DNA from: DASPWV01 sp046726375
Lineage (GTDB): Bacteria; Acidobacteriota; Vicinamibacteria; Vicinamibacterales; UBA2999
Direction: 5' to 3'
NCBI GenBank assembly: GCA_046726375.1
Contig: JBKPAJ010000007.1
Location: forward strand, 44,196 to 108,195
Length of the DNA: 64,000 nucleotides
Shown: positions 17,083 to 26,862 of the stretch, one piece after another
Layout: each line of letters starts with the position of its first letter
Position numbering within the stretch: position 1 is the first letter of the stretch
Made by a program: the position numbers and the translations under genes
The notes under the pieces: generated by a model
What the model was told of the DNA's origin: nothing
The model's database searches: none
Seen by the model: only the letters and a program-made list of their open reading frames with translations

Positions 17083-17655
17083 TCATCGAGGCGGATGGCG
17101 CCGCAGCAGCGTCTCGGCAAGGCGGCCGAGCGTTCGTGCGGCCTGTCGGCGTGCATCTCCACGGCGTTCGCTACGCTGCGTCTCGCGAGGCGTCTCAGGC
17201 GCGCGATCGTCGTCGCGCGCAATCGTATCGGTGACGCGCCTCGCAAACATGAAGCGCGTGGCCCAATACTCTTCATTCAAGTGGTCGCGGCGCACGCGCC
17301 CATGCCGCTTGCTGGCGTTGACCATCACGCCGCTGCCTTCATAGATGCCGACGTGGGTGACGAACGACCGGCGCGTGTCCGATGAAAAAAATACGAGATC
17401 GCCGCGCTGCAGCCGGCGGCCCGTGGGATCGCCGACGTCCGACTGGTTGACAGCCCGGCGCGGCAGATCGATGCCGAACTCGCCGAACACGTACTGAGTC
17501 AGGCCGGAGCAATCAAAGGAGGTCGGACCTTCGGCGCCCCACACGTAGGGACGTCCGATCAGGCTCGCCGCCAAATCGACAACGTCAGACGCCGACACGG
17601 GAGTGGTGAAGAGAAGGAAAGACAGCAGCAGCGGGCATGCGATTCTCGAGAACAT
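17083..17655 (-). CDS. NlpC/P60 cell-wall endopeptidase, exported
   Basis: 190-aa secreted cysteine peptidase of the NlpC/P60 family, cleaving peptidoglycan stem peptides. After a signal peptide (ending PVSAS) the catalytic Cys is in TSFDCSGLTQ, the His in THVGIYEG, and a third polar residue is in NASKRHGRV. The start is set at the ATG at 17655, which gives the signal peptide directly; upstream residues in the open frame are not family-like. The C-terminal 40 residues are Arg-rich and of unknown role. Peptidoglycan remodelling fits the envelope genes nearby. Confidence 0.87.
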   Translation of the reverse strand: MFSRIACPLLLSFLLFTTPVSASDVVDLAASLIGRPYVWGAEGPTSFDCSGLTQYVFGEFGIDLPRRAVNQSDVGDPTGRRLQRGDLVFFSSDTRRSFVTHVGIYEGSGVMVNASKRHGRVRRDHLNEEYWATRFMFARRVTDTIARDDDRAPETPRETQRSERRGDARRQAARTLGRLAETLLRRHPPR

Positions 17656-18001
17656 GGTCGCTCCGTTCGTCTGGAGCGGCAGGCATGGCGGAGGATGCGC
17701 GGCTGAGGCGCACGCAAGTTGAGCGCCAACATCGTCAACGTGGTTTACGGCGACGATTGCTGCAACGGCGGCGCGTTCGCTGACTCGAACCGTTCTCGCG
17801 CGGAGACATCCAGCGCCCACGACACCCGGCAACTGTCGCGATTCGGCGACGGTCGTCGCCGCGATTTTTTCGTGCAGCTTGCGGATAAACCGTTCCGAAA
17901 CGGCTGGCTCGAACCGACCGGCGCAAAACGCATCGCGCCACTATCTGTCCGTGAGCTGTCTCACTAGGTTACCGGCCCACTGGAGTCGCCGATTGCGAAC
18001 G
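17656..18001. other. Non-coding stretch upstream of the NlpC/P60 gene
   Basis: About 345 bp with short overlapping frames on both strands but no recognisable protein. It presumably holds the NlpC/P60 promoter. The next feature is a word-repeat block. Confidence 0.5.
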
Positions 18002-18129
18002 GTGAATGTTGAGATTTGGAAATCTCGAGATTTGGAGCAGATCTGGAGATGTGAAAATCTTGAGATTTGACGATCTAGAGATCTCCAAATTCTCTCCAAA
18101 TCTCCACATCACCAAATCTCCATATTCAC
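18002..18129 (+). repeat. Inverted word-repeat block, GATTTGGA type
   Basis: Located downstream of the pirin gene. Plus-strand words GAGATTTGGA change to TCTCCAAATC at about 18080. The block is bounded by GTGAAT (18002-18007) and its complement ATTCAC (18124-18129). The same word is used at 55254-55336. Confidence 0.8.
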
Positions 18130-18154
18130 GCGTCACTCGCCCCGATTGCGCGGA

Positions 18155-19054
18155 CTAGCTGATGAACGTGCCTCGACGCAGGTCTTCCATCGCCTGCCGG
18201 ATCTCCGCGCGCGTGTTCATCACGATGGGGCCGTGCCATGCAACCGGTTCTTCGATCGGTTTGCCCGACACGAGCAGGAATCTGATGCCTTCGTCTCCCG
18301 CCTGAACAACAACTTCGTCGCCGCGATCGAAGAGCACGAGCGATCGATTGCCCACGTACGCCGCATCGGCAACCGAGTTGTTGCTGACCACCTCCGTTTT
18401 TACCTCACGCGGATCGGACGCGTCGCGAAAGCTTCCCGAGCCGGCGAAGACGTACGCGAAGGCGTGGTTTGTGGTTTCAACCGCGAGCCTCTTCTTCTTG
18501 CCGGGCGGTACGAAGATGTCGAGATAGCGCGGGTTCGCCGCTACCCCTTCGACCGGACCCCTCTTGCCCCAGAACTCTCCCGTGATCACCCGCGCGATGG
18601 TGCCATCGTCATCCGTGACTTCGGGAATGTCGACGCCTTTGATGTCCTGATAACGTGGCGCCGTCATCTTCAACGACGAAGGCAAATTCGCCCACAACTG
18701 AAAGCCGTGCATTCGGCCGCGCTGATTGCCTTTTGGCATCTCCTGATGCAGGATGCCGCGGCCGGCGGTCATCCATTGCACGTCGCCCGGACCGAGGCTG
18801 CCGCGGTTGCCGAGGCTGTCGCCGTGATCGACGGTGCCGGCGAGCACATAGGTGATGGTCTCGATGCCGCGATGCGGATGCCACGGGAATCCAGCAAGGT
18901 AGTCGGCTGGATTGTCGTTGCGGAAATCGTCGAGCAGGAGAAACGGGTCGTACAAATCGGTATCACCGAAACCGAACGCACGATGCAGCTTCACGCCGGC
19001 GCCTTCCATGGTGGGCTGCGATTGAATAACGTGCTTGACAGGTCGAATTGACAT
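18155..19054 (-). CDS. Pirin-family bicupin protein
   Basis: 299-aa pirin. The N-terminal cupin carries the metal-binding set in PWHPHRGIETI, with further ligands in GDVQWMTAGRGILHQE; the C-terminal cupin (from about 175) lacks them, as usual. Some bacterial pirins have quercetin 2,3-dioxygenase activity, others regulate enzymes, so the role here is open. Length and motif order are standard. It stands alone, followed by a word-repeat block. Confidence 0.9.
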   Translation of the reverse strand: MSIRPVKHVIQSQPTMEGAGVKLHRAFGFGDTDLYDPFLLLDDFRNDNPADYLAGFPWHPHRGIETITYVLAGTVDHGDSLGNRGSLGPGDVQWMTAGRGILHQEMPKGNQRGRMHGFQLWANLPSSLKMTAPRYQDIKGVDIPEVTDDDGTIARVITGEFWGKRGPVEGVAANPRYLDIFVPPGKKKRLAVETTNHAFAYVFAGSGSFRDASDPREVKTEVVSNNSVADAAYVGNRSLVLFDRGDEVVVQAGDEGIRFLLVSGKPIEEPVAWHGPIVMNTRAEIRQAMEDLRRGTFIS

Positions 19055-19290
19055 GGTGGTTAGATGCTCGAGGGCGTTTCGCGATTACGCGCCGGACTGC
19101 CTGACCCGTTACCGCTCCCTCAGTTACGTTACCGGAAAACGCGGCCAGCCCAATCGACCGCGACCTCCCAGTACGTCTTCAGTGGTTAGCCGATGTATCT
19201 GCGCGCGACATGTCATGGCCGCCAAAAGGAAGCGGCAGCGCCGGACGATAATCGGCAGGCCGCTCAAACAACGCGTTGTTCAGCGCCGCT

Positions 19291-20124
19291 TCAGAGAACT
19301 CGAGCAATCGAGGCCCGGTCAATTTTTACTCGCACTCGCGCCTCGCCGAGCGCGATTTCATCGTCCGTGTGTAGCCGAATTCCTCGCGAACCGGCGGGCA
19401 CCCCAATCGTTCGGCCGTTGCGCACGACGCCGGTGCCGTGCGCGCTGCCATCGTCGTAGACGCGATATTCATCAGCGGCTTCGAGGTATTCGATATGCGC
19501 GTGGCGTCGGGACACGCTGTCGTTCACAGCCCCCGCGGCGTCAGCGAAGGCGACATGATTGGTCCGAATCAACCGGTTGCGGTGATCGCGCACCTCTGCG
19601 CAGCGTCCCAAGTCGATCCGCGCGTGCGCAAATGAATACGCGGTTGCGTCCGCCGTTCCGGTGACGATCGTGAGCTCGAGCCGGGTGTCCGCAGCGAGGA
19701 CAGGAACTGCGATCGGACTCCCGGCTGTCACACGTGCAAACTCGATGTGAAAACTCGCATGCTTCCACTCAGGTTGCGGTTGCGAAAAGTAATTGACTTT
19801 CACCGTCAGGTCGCGCGTGTCGCACGCGGCGGCGTAAAGCCGCTCCACGATTCTGTCGCGCAACGATGGCTCGCCCTCGAGCACCGCTTCGAGGCGGGCC
19901 CGCGTCTCGCGCGACGGCGCCGCCACCGACACTTTCAACCGATTGAATGGGAACACCTGTTTCCCACGACCGGCGGGCTGCACCTCCGCTTCAACAGCTT
20001 CGACGATGGCGTGAATCAGCTCCAGAGGTTCGAGCGGACTCGCATCGGTCATCGCCTGCGCCGCGCCGTTGAGCGTGCGAGCGAGCTTCTCTTCGAGTTG
20101 ACGTGCCTTATCGAGAATCTTCAT
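19291..20124 (-). CDS. FHA-domain protein with FhaA-like N-terminal domain
   Basis: 277-aa cytoplasmic protein. The first 150 residues (KARQLEEKLARTL, IVEAVEAEVQP, ARLEAVL) resemble the N-terminal domain of mycobacterial FhaA. The C-terminal FHA domain has the phosphothreonine-binding elements RRHAHIEYL and DGSAHGTGV, though its first Gly-Arg element is replaced by NHVAFADAAG. It would read phosphothreonines made by the upstream kinase. The ATG overlaps the previous stop (ATGA at 20121-20124), making it the last gene of the kinase operon. Confidence 0.8.
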   Translation of the reverse strand: MKILDKARQLEEKLARTLNGAAQAMTDASPLEPLELIHAIVEAVEAEVQPAGRGKQVFPFNRLKVSVAAPSRETRARLEAVLEGEPSLRDRIVERLYAAACDTRDLTVKVNYFSQPQPEWKHASFHIEFARVTAGSPIAVPVLAADTRLELTIVTGTADATAYSFAHARIDLGRCAEVRDHRNRLIRTNHVAFADAAGAVNDSVSRRHAHIEYLEAADEYRVYDDGSAHGTGVVRNGRTIGVPAGSRGIRLHTDDEIALGEARVRVKIDRASIARVL

Positions 20125-23100
20125 GGTTGCAACAGTCCTGCGGCGGCAGCGGCGTTCACGATCTCGCCGGCAACTGGCGCAGCTGCGCGGCCGCCGTATC
20201 CGGCGTTTTCGATGATCACAGCGAACGCAATCCGCTTCGTCGCGGGCCCATATGGCGCGAACCCGACGAACCACGCATGTGACGGCGCGCCGGACAGTTC
20301 GGCAGTGCCGGTCTTGCCCGCAATGCGCCACGAATTTGCGCGCAGGCTGCGGCCCGTGCCGTTGACCACGACGTCGCGCATGTACCCGGCGAGAAGATCC
20401 GATGCCGCCCGCGCCAGCAACAATTCCGTTTTCGGCCGAGCACCGGGTTCCGCGATCACGCGTACATCGGGCAGCGACCCTCCGCTCGCGACGGCCGCAG
20501 CCACTCGCGCCATCCGTAGCGGTGTGGTGAGCACCTCGCCCTGCCCGAACCCCGACTCGGGAAGCGTTCGGCGCAGCCGTTGCGCCGAGTTTCCCGACGT
20601 GATCGATATGCCAAGCCGGCGCGCTGTATCGAGGAGCGCTTCCGGGCCGACTCGAAGCGCGAGCTGACCGAAGTACGCATTGCACGACTGGACGATGGCA
20701 TCGTGCATGTCGATCGTGCCGTGCGGATGCCGATCAAGGATGTCGTCGCGCACGGGACGACGCCCGGGAATGCGCGCCCCGGCGCGTCCATCGGGGAGGA
20801 GCGTGCACATGAACGTTTTTTCGCGCAACGCGATATCGCGCCGAAGCGCGGCAATTGCCGTGACGAGTTTGAACGTCGATCCAGGTGTGTAAAGCCCATA
20901 CCGAGCGCGATCGAGCAACGCGTCGGGGTTGCCGTTCGTGCCGGCTGCTGGCTGCGTGAGATAGGGCGATGGGTAACTCGCCAACGCAAGAATGTCGCCG
21001 CTGGCCGCGTCGATCACGATGGCCGCGGCGCGATGGGTCGCCGAGCTATTTGCGTAATTCGACAGAATCACGGCGACCCGGTGCTGGAGGCCGGCGTCCA
21101 CCGTCACACCTACGTCATGCGTGCGCGTCAGGAGACGCTTGACGTCAGGATGATCGAAGTCGTGGCGATGGCGCAGCAGCGGAATCAGCTCGCGGTGATG
21201 CTCATAACCGCGCAGCCGATCGTACGCATCGCGCTCGACGTACGAGGTGTTGCTCGCGCCCCAATTCATCCTCGTGGTCGCGTCTCCCAGAACATGAAAC
21301 GCTTCGCCCGCGAGCGGATAGCAGCGTTCGATCGGCTCTGCACAAGTAGCGCCTGGCAACACACCGAGTTTGGCGAATGTCTCGCGCGACTTGGCGAAGG
21401 TCGCGGCATTGGAGGTGGCAAGAGGCAGACCCCGCCGATCGTAAATGGTGCCGCGCGGGATCAGCCGTGCCACGTCGAGCACGCGCGGGTTGTACTGGTA
21501 TCTGCGCACACCATCCGCTTGCAGACTGAGATGAGGCTGCACGAGGTAGCGATCGGCGTTCAGCACCTGAACGTCCAGCACTCCGACAACGAGACCGATC
21601 GTTGCCAACGCGAGCACGCCACGCAACCAGCGCATCGGTTTGCGGAACGGTTCGCTCATCTCGCTCCCATCGCGATGCGCCGCAACACCCATCAGCATGC
21701 CGAGCGCCGCAAAGTTTGCGGCCATGGCCGATCCGCCATAGCTGAGAAACGGCGTGACGACGCCCGTGAGCGGCGTCACCCCGAGAGTGCCGGCAGCCAT
21801 GACGATCACCGGCACGATCAAAAAGAGCGTGATGGCAGTTGCGAGGAAGAAGCCGTAATCGCTTCCCGCGCGAAGCGCGATACGGAACCCGCGCCAGCCG
21901 ATGACGGCGTAGATCGCGGCGATCGCAATCAAACCGGCGGCGCCCAGTTCTTCCCCGATGGCGGCTAGAACGAGATCGGTGGCGCCTGCCGGTAGATAAC
22001 GCGTATCGCCGAGTCCGAGACCGGTACCGAACAGTCCTCCCGTCGAGAGCGCCCACATCGATTGCGCAATCTGATCCCCGCCGCGCACCGCGTTGTCCCA
22101 TGGCGACTGCCACATCCGGACGCGATCGGCGAGTGTCGTCGAGATGTTCCAGCGGTAACCAAGGTAGAAGCCTGCCACGAGCACAAGCAGGCCCGAGAGC
22201 GCCATCGTGGCGCGACCTCTCGCGACTGCATAGAGCGCAAGGAACACGCACGACACCAGCAGGGCCGGGCCGAGGTCCTTCTGCAGGAAGAAAAACGCGA
22301 GTGCAGCGGTGACACCTGCGAGCACAGGCAGCACGTAATCCAGGCGCGGCACGTGCAACCAGGCGGGCACGCGGCTATTCCGAATCATGCCGGTGCGGAG
22401 TTGACTGAGCAGCTCCCATCGACGCGCGAAGTAGCCCGCGAGGAACAGCGCCAGGAGCAGCCGAATGGCTTCGATCGGCTGGACGGGACCGAGATTCACC
22501 TTTGCGCTGCTGTTGCCAGGCGCTGTCCCGAGAACCACGAGCACGAGCGACAACCCGAGCGCAGCAACCAGTGGCAGATAGCTGAATCGCAGAAACACGG
22601 CGCGGCGGAAATCGACGAGCGAGACCAGCACCATCGCGCCCAGACCGACAAGCACTCCCTCGGTGTAGCGAATCACGATCATCGTGTCGCGAAGCGGATC
22701 GGGACGCGTCAGCGCAATCGCAAATCCAATAGCCGTGAGCAAATGCGCGGCGGCCAACAGCAGGGGCTCGCCGGACACGCCGCGTAGCCACCAGAGCAAG
22801 AGCACGAGGTAAAACGCCGCGAGGTAGAGCGCCGCGTACGACACAGTCGTTCGCCGAAAGGCATCGTGCGTTCGGACAATGAGCGAAGGCTTCACTGTCG
22901 CGAGCTGATTGGGTGTCAGCACCCGTGCGCTTGCGATCGCGCCGACGTAGGGGATGGCGTGACCGCCGCTGCGGAGCGCAACGACATGCTGAAACAAAGC
23001 GTTCGCCACTGCCCGGCGCTGGGACGCGTCGTCGAAAACCAGTTCGAGCGGACGCTCGAGGTTGGTCGCCTTGGCCACGGTGTTGAGATTGATCACGTGC

Positions 23101-23285
23101 GCTGCGCGTTGCGGTGCGGCCCACGCGCCCGCTGTCTGCACGCGGCCGTTGTACGCGAGACCGATCGCCAGGATCGCCACGAGCGACGTGAGCGGCAGCA
23201 ACACATGCCGTGCATCGAACAAGCGTCCTTCAGCGCTGCTGCACCGAACATCCCGTTCGAGCGCCGTCGTATAGGTCGCACCCAT
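20121..23285 (-). CDS. Fused SEDS glycosyltransferase (RodA/FtsW) and class B penicillin-binding protein
   Basis: 1054-aa fusion of two septal or lateral wall enzymes. The N-terminus has one helix and an extracytoplasmic domain (about 45-160) of unknown type. The SEDS part (about 165-540) has multiple helices, the essential Asp in QKDLGPA (D337), GGLFGTGLGLG and the family motif FLSYGGSAM. After a connecting helix comes the PBP dimerisation region and transpeptidase domain with S803-TF-K806, S867-C-N869 and K991-TG. These polymerise and cross-link peptidoglycan; in most bacteria they are separate partner proteins. The start overlaps the kinase stop by one base and the 3' end overlaps the FHA gene by four. 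Confidence 0.93.
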   Translation of the reverse strand: MGATYTTALERDVRCSSAEGRLFDARHVLLPLTSLVAILAIGLAYNGRVQTAGAWAAPQRAAHVINLNTVAKATNLERPLELVFDDASQRRAVANALFQHVVALRSGGHAIPYVGAIASARVLTPNQLATVKPSLIVRTHDAFRRTTVSYAALYLAAFYLVLLLWWLRGVSGEPLLLAAAHLLTAIGFAIALTRPDPLRDTMIVIRYTEGVLVGLGAMVLVSLVDFRRAVFLRFSYLPLVAALGLSLVLVVLGTAPGNSSAKVNLGPVQPIEAIRLLLALFLAGYFARRWELLSQLRTGMIRNSRVPAWLHVPRLDYVLPVLAGVTAALAFFFLQKDLGPALLVSCVFLALYAVARGRATMALSGLLVLVAGFYLGYRWNISTTLADRVRMWQSPWDNAVRGGDQIAQSMWALSTGGLFGTGLGLGDTRYLPAGATDLVLAAIGEELGAAGLIAIAAIYAVIGWRGFRIALRAGSDYGFFLATAITLFLIVPVIVMAAGTLGVTPLTGVVTPFLSYGGSAMAANFAALGMLMGVAAHRDGSEMSEPFRKPMRWLRGVLALATIGLVVGVLDVQVLNADRYLVQPHLSLQADGVRRYQYNPRVLDVARLIPRGTIYDRRGLPLATSNAATFAKSRETFAKLGVLPGATCAEPIERCYPLAGEAFHVLGDATTRMNWGASNTSYVERDAYDRLRGYEHHRELIPLLRHRHDFDHPDVKRLLTRTHDVGVTVDAGLQHRVAVILSNYANSSATHRAAAIVIDAASGDILALASYPSPYLTQPAAGTNGNPDALLDRARYGLYTPGSTFKLVTAIAALRRDIALREKTFMCTLLPDGRAGARIPGRRPVRDDILDRHPHGTIDMHDAIVQSCNAYFGQLALRVGPEALLDTARRLGISITSGNSAQRLRRTLPESGFGQGEVLTTPLRMARVAAAVASGGSLPDVRVIAEPGARPKTELLLARAASDLLAGYMRDVVVNGTGRSLRANSWRIAGKTGTAELSGAPSHAWFVGFAPYGPATKRIAFAVIIENAGYGGRAAAPVAGEIVNAAAAAGLLQP

Positions 23286-25276
23286 CAGTGCGGTTCCGGA
23301 ACTCGCTTGATCGTTGATGGATCCGCGACGACCGTCTCGAGCGCAAACGGTGTCGAACCCTTGGCCGGCGGGCTGTCGAGTTCCCCAATTCGATCTTCGA
23401 TCTGAGCGAGGCGCCGCTGGGCGATGCTGATGTACCTCGGTACGCCGCCGTAATCGCCCGCCTGCCCGTAAAGCGAGAGCGCTTCGCGATAGGCCTCCGC
23501 CGCCCTTGATAAGTAGTCGCGTTCCTGCGAGAGACCTTCGACTTGGCGCGCGCTGCGCGCGAGCGATTCGCCGCGCGCGCGGTAGCCGTCGCCGAGCTGA
23601 ACGATCTCACGCGGCGAGGATGTGTATCCGCGCTGCCGTGCCTGGGTCAGCGCATCGGCGCCGCGCTCGACATCCTCGAGTCCGTAAATGAACGTGCGCG
23701 CGAGACCGAGAAACGGATCCGGCCATTTCGGCCGCAGCTCCGCGGCCTCGCGGAAGGCGGTTACGGCCTCGGTAAACTCCCGGCGTGCCTCCGCCGGCTG
23801 TCTCCGCCCCTTTCGTGCCTCGCCGTTGATGCGGTGGATGTGACCGTCACAGTAGAGTAGCGCCGCTTTGAGCGATCGATCGCCCGGCGTCAGCGCCAGT
23901 GTGCGCGCCAGCGCGTCGCGTGCCATCTGCCACTGCGCTTCTCGAACCGACGGTAGCGGTGAGCGATAGTTCTCAATCACCTTCTCGGCGAGCGCTACCG
24001 ATTGATCCTTCAGTGATCGTTTGAGCTTGTCAGTCGCCCAACCGAGATAGCTGCGTCGCTCCAATCGGTCGTATTGCGTCCAGACATCGGCCAACTCACT
24101 GAGTTCGCGCGTCGGGACATACGCCGCGACACGATCCGCAGCCGACGCGACCCACCGTTCATGCGCGGAGAGCACGACATAGAGCATCAGGAGACCAAGT
24201 GCGAAACGCCGGAATCGGCGCGGCTTGCGTGCCGGGACGGCCGCCGGCGCCGGAACCATCGCCGGCGCAGGGATCGGCGGCGGGACTTGGATCGGAACCG
24301 GCGGTGGAAGCGGCGGTGCGGTGCGACGCGTCGCCTCATCGTCGGCTTCCGCCGGCGGACGCGTGCGGCGCGTCGGCGCCTGGTCCGCGGCCCGTGCCGG
24401 CCATCCCTCCTGTTCCGCGCACGTTTGCGTACGCGTCAACAGACGCTCGAGATCCTCACGAATATGACTCGCACTGTCGTAGCGAGTGAGCGGGTCTGGT
24501 CCGAGCAGCTTGGCCGCAACCGCGTGCACGCCGGCCGGATATGCGCCATCGAGCGACGGCGCCGGCTGACGCGACAGAATGATTTGTTCGAGCCGTCGGG
24601 TGTCCGGCGCCTCAAACGGCGGCCGGCCGCGCAGCATTTCGTGCAGCAACACACCGATCGCCCAGTAGTCGGCATGGCGATCGACTTCGCCCGATTCGAG
24701 CCGCTCCGGCGAGAGATAGGCGACGCTGCCAAAGTCGTTGCGCGTGACCTTGCGGCTCAGCGACAACGCCTTGGCGATGCCGAAATCGAGAACCTTCACC
24801 TCGCCGGTCGGCGTGATGCGGACGTTGCGAGGTTTGAGGTCGCCGTGCACCAACGATCGCAAGCTTCGATCGCCCATCGTCGCTTCGAATCGATGCGCGT
24901 CCTCGAGGAAGTGGCACAGCTCGATTGCCGTCGCCGCCGCGCGCTCGACGCTCAAGGGTCCCCGGGTGATCACATCGGAAAGGTTTTCTCCTTCGAGATA
25001 CTCCATTGCGACGTAGAAGTATCCCGACTCGATGCCGTGTTCGTATACACGCGGCACATGCGGGCTCTCCTGAGAGAACTGTTTTTGCAGTTCCGCGCCC
25101 CACTGTTCGGCCTCGCGCACTTCACGTGCTTCGCGGTCGCTGCCGTCCGGCACCAGCTTGAGCGCCACGCGAGAACCGAGACGCGTATCGGTTGCCAGAA
25201 AGACGACCGCCATGCCGCCGCGGCCGATTTCGTGGTGAATCTCGAACGGGCCGAGTTGATTGAATACTGTGCCCAT
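23285..25276 (-). CDS. Transmembrane Ser/Thr protein kinase with TPR-like extracellular region
   Basis: 663-aa PknB-type kinase. The kinase domain (10-285) has a GRGGMAVV loop, Lys40 in VALK, DFG at 164 and a SPER motif, but the catalytic loop reads HGDLKPRN (144-151), with Gly replacing the Arg of HRD, so it is a non-RD kinase. A Pro-rich linker (320-350) leads to one helix (about 357-371) and an external helical part with TPR-like patterns (AEAYREALSLYGQAGDYG). No PASTA repeats are present. It probably phosphorylates the FHA or wall-synthesis partners of the operon. Start and stop overlap both neighbours by one base. Confidence 0.92.
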   Translation of the reverse strand: MGTVFNQLGPFEIHHEIGRGGMAVVFLATDTRLGSRVALKLVPDGSDREAREVREAEQWGAELQKQFSQESPHVPRVYEHGIESGYFYVAMEYLEGENLSDVITRGPLSVERAAATAIELCHFLEDAHRFEATMGDRSLRSLVHGDLKPRNVRITPTGEVKVLDFGIAKALSLSRKVTRNDFGSVAYLSPERLESGEVDRHADYWAIGVLLHEMLRGRPPFEAPDTRRLEQIILSRQPAPSLDGAYPAGVHAVAAKLLGPDPLTRYDSASHIREDLERLLTRTQTCAEQEGWPARAADQAPTRRTRPPAEADDEATRRTAPPLPPPVPIQVPPPIPAPAMVPAPAAVPARKPRRFRRFALGLLMLYVVLSAHERWVASAADRVAAYVPTRELSELADVWTQYDRLERRSYLGWATDKLKRSLKDQSVALAEKVIENYRSPLPSVREAQWQMARDALARTLALTPGDRSLKAALLYCDGHIHRINGEARKGRRQPAEARREFTEAVTAFREAAELRPKWPDPFLGLARTFIYGLEDVERGADALTQARQRGYTSSPREIVQLGDGYRARGESLARSARQVEGLSQERDYLSRAAEAYREALSLYGQAGDYGGVPRYISIAQRRLAQIEDRIGELDSPPAKGSTPFALETVVADPSTIKRVPEPH

Positions 25277-26862
25277 TACCTGACCCGCCGGCGGCTCGCG
25301 GGGACCGGCGAGCGGCTTTGCTGTGGCGCGACGAAAAACCAGTTGTCTCGCGTCAGCGTCGCGCGCGCAGTGTCGTCGAGACCGGCGAAACCATAGGCGG
25401 TCATCCCGTGGAACACGTTGCTCACGAACTGCGGCCTGGTATCCGGTTCGACCAGAAGGGCGGCGGCACCAGGTGCCGCTGTGCCGTTACGCCCGAAGGC
25501 ATTGTGCGCGATGCGCGGCGATGCACCCGACGCGATCGACAGCGCCGCTCCTGGATTGTCATGCACACTGCTGCCGACCATGCCGGCCGCCGACCGATCC
25601 GAAAACGCGATCGCGACCCTGGTCGCTCCCGTGATCTCGACATCGACGATGGCAAGCGCTGAATTGCGCACGGACACACCGACACCCAGAGGTGTTGCGG
25701 CATCACCGACGATGCGGAAGCCGGAGAGTTCGGCTGTTGCCAGGCCGTCCGCGACAACGGCGGGCTCGCCGTCCAATGCCGTCGCCGGCAGCCGAATCGT
25801 TGCGCCCCGCGGCACCCGGCTGATGACCCGGACATCGTTCTTGAGATTGAGCTGTTCACGGTATTCGCCCGGCTCCACGATCACCTCGCCGCCGGCTTTG
25901 GCACGCGCAATTGCGTCGCTGATCGACTCGGTGGGCTGCACGATCTGTCGTTGCACGTTTTCCTGGAGAGGGGTGAGCGTCGTCGGCGATCCGAGTGGGA
26001 AGCCGGCGCGCGTGGGTGTGAGCAGGACGCCGAGAAGCACAAGCAATAAGACGGTAAAGACGGTATGCAGGTGCCGTTCGCGTTTGGAGGCCGGGCCGGG
26101 GCGGGTGACAGGGACGCGCGCCCTGGCGAACTGGGCTCCCTCGACGTACACGACCGTGACGTTGTCCTTGCCGCCAGCGTCGTTTGCCGCGTCAATCAGC
26201 GCGTCCACCACAGCCTGCGGTTCCCCGGCGAACCGCTCGACGATCTGCCCGATGGCGGCCGAAGAGACGAGATCGCTGAGTCCATCGCTGCACAACAGAA
26301 GTGCGGCATCGGTTTCGAAGCCGACCCGCTCAACGTCGATGAAATCCTCATCGTGCGGTTGGTGAGGCTCTGAGCCGACATCGCGATAGACCTCGTTTCG
26401 CCGCGGATGCCGCATGGCCTGCGATTCCGAGATTTCGTGCGCGTCCTCGCGTTCGCCGACGGGTGAGTGATCGCGCGTCATCTTTTCGACGCGACCGTCG
26501 CGAACCTTGTACAGACGCGTATCGCCAACGTGCCCAATCGTCGCGTGACCTTGTTCGAGAACAGCGACGGTCAGCACGCACGCCATGCCCTCCCATTCCG
26601 CTCGTGACGAGGCCAGACGATGGATCTGGTTGTTTGCGGCGGTGATGGCTTCGCGCACGCGGTCGTCAGTAGAACCCGTTTGCTGTTCCAGCCGGTGGCG
26701 CAGCATCGAGAGCGCCACGTCCGCAGCCTTCCCACCGGCCGCCTGTCCGCCGACGCCGTCGATTACCGCCACCACGCCGCGGCCAACGTCAAGATGGAAG
26801 CGGTCTTCGTTGACCTCGCGCTGGAGTCCGGGATCGGTCCGTCCGGCGGCCGAGAATGTCAT
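25276..26862 (-). CDS. PP2C Ser/Thr phosphatase fused to an extracytoplasmic beta-helix
   Basis: 528-aa protein. The cytoplasmic PP2C domain (1-240) has all metal-binding motifs: REVNED, DGVGG at 38, GDTRLY, CSDGLSD and GKDNVT. A basic segment and one helix (about 282-298) follow, then 220 residues outside the membrane with parallel beta-helix repeats (GGEVIVEPGEYRE, LSGFRIVGDA, IVDVEITGA, SIASGASPRIAHNAF). It is the counterpart of the kinase, as PstP is of PknB, but with a putative carbohydrate-binding sensor domain. The ATG at 26862 is supported by its 4-nt overlap with the small upstream ORF; a GTG at 26886 is the alternative. Confidence 0.9.
   Translation of the reverse strand: MTFSAAGRTDPGLQREVNEDRFHLDVGRGVVAVIDGVGGQAAGGKAADVALSMLRHRLEQQTGSTDDRVREAITAANNQIHRLASSRAEWEGMACVLTVAVLEQGHATIGHVGDTRLYKVRDGRVEKMTRDHSPVGEREDAHEISESQAMRHPRRNEVYRDVGSEPHQPHDEDFIDVERVGFETDAALLLCSDGLSDLVSSAAIGQIVERFAGEPQAVVDALIDAANDAGGKDNVTVVYVEGAQFARARVPVTRPGPASKRERHLHTVFTVLLLVLLGVLLTPTRAGFPLGSPTTLTPLQENVQRQIVQPTESISDAIARAKAGGEVIVEPGEYREQLNLKNDVRVISRVPRGATIRLPATALDGEPAVVADGLATAELSGFRIVGDAATPLGVGVSVRNSALAIVDVEITGATRVAIAFSDRSAAGMVGSSVHDNPGAALSIASGASPRIAHNAFGRNGTAAPGAAALLVEPDTRPQFVSNVFHGMTAYGFAGLDDTARATLTRDNWFFVAPQQSRSPVPASRRRVR

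Noticed and set aside
20580..21968. 462-codon open frame on the plus strand
   Set aside because: Antisense to the SEDS-PBP fusion; no recognisable domain.
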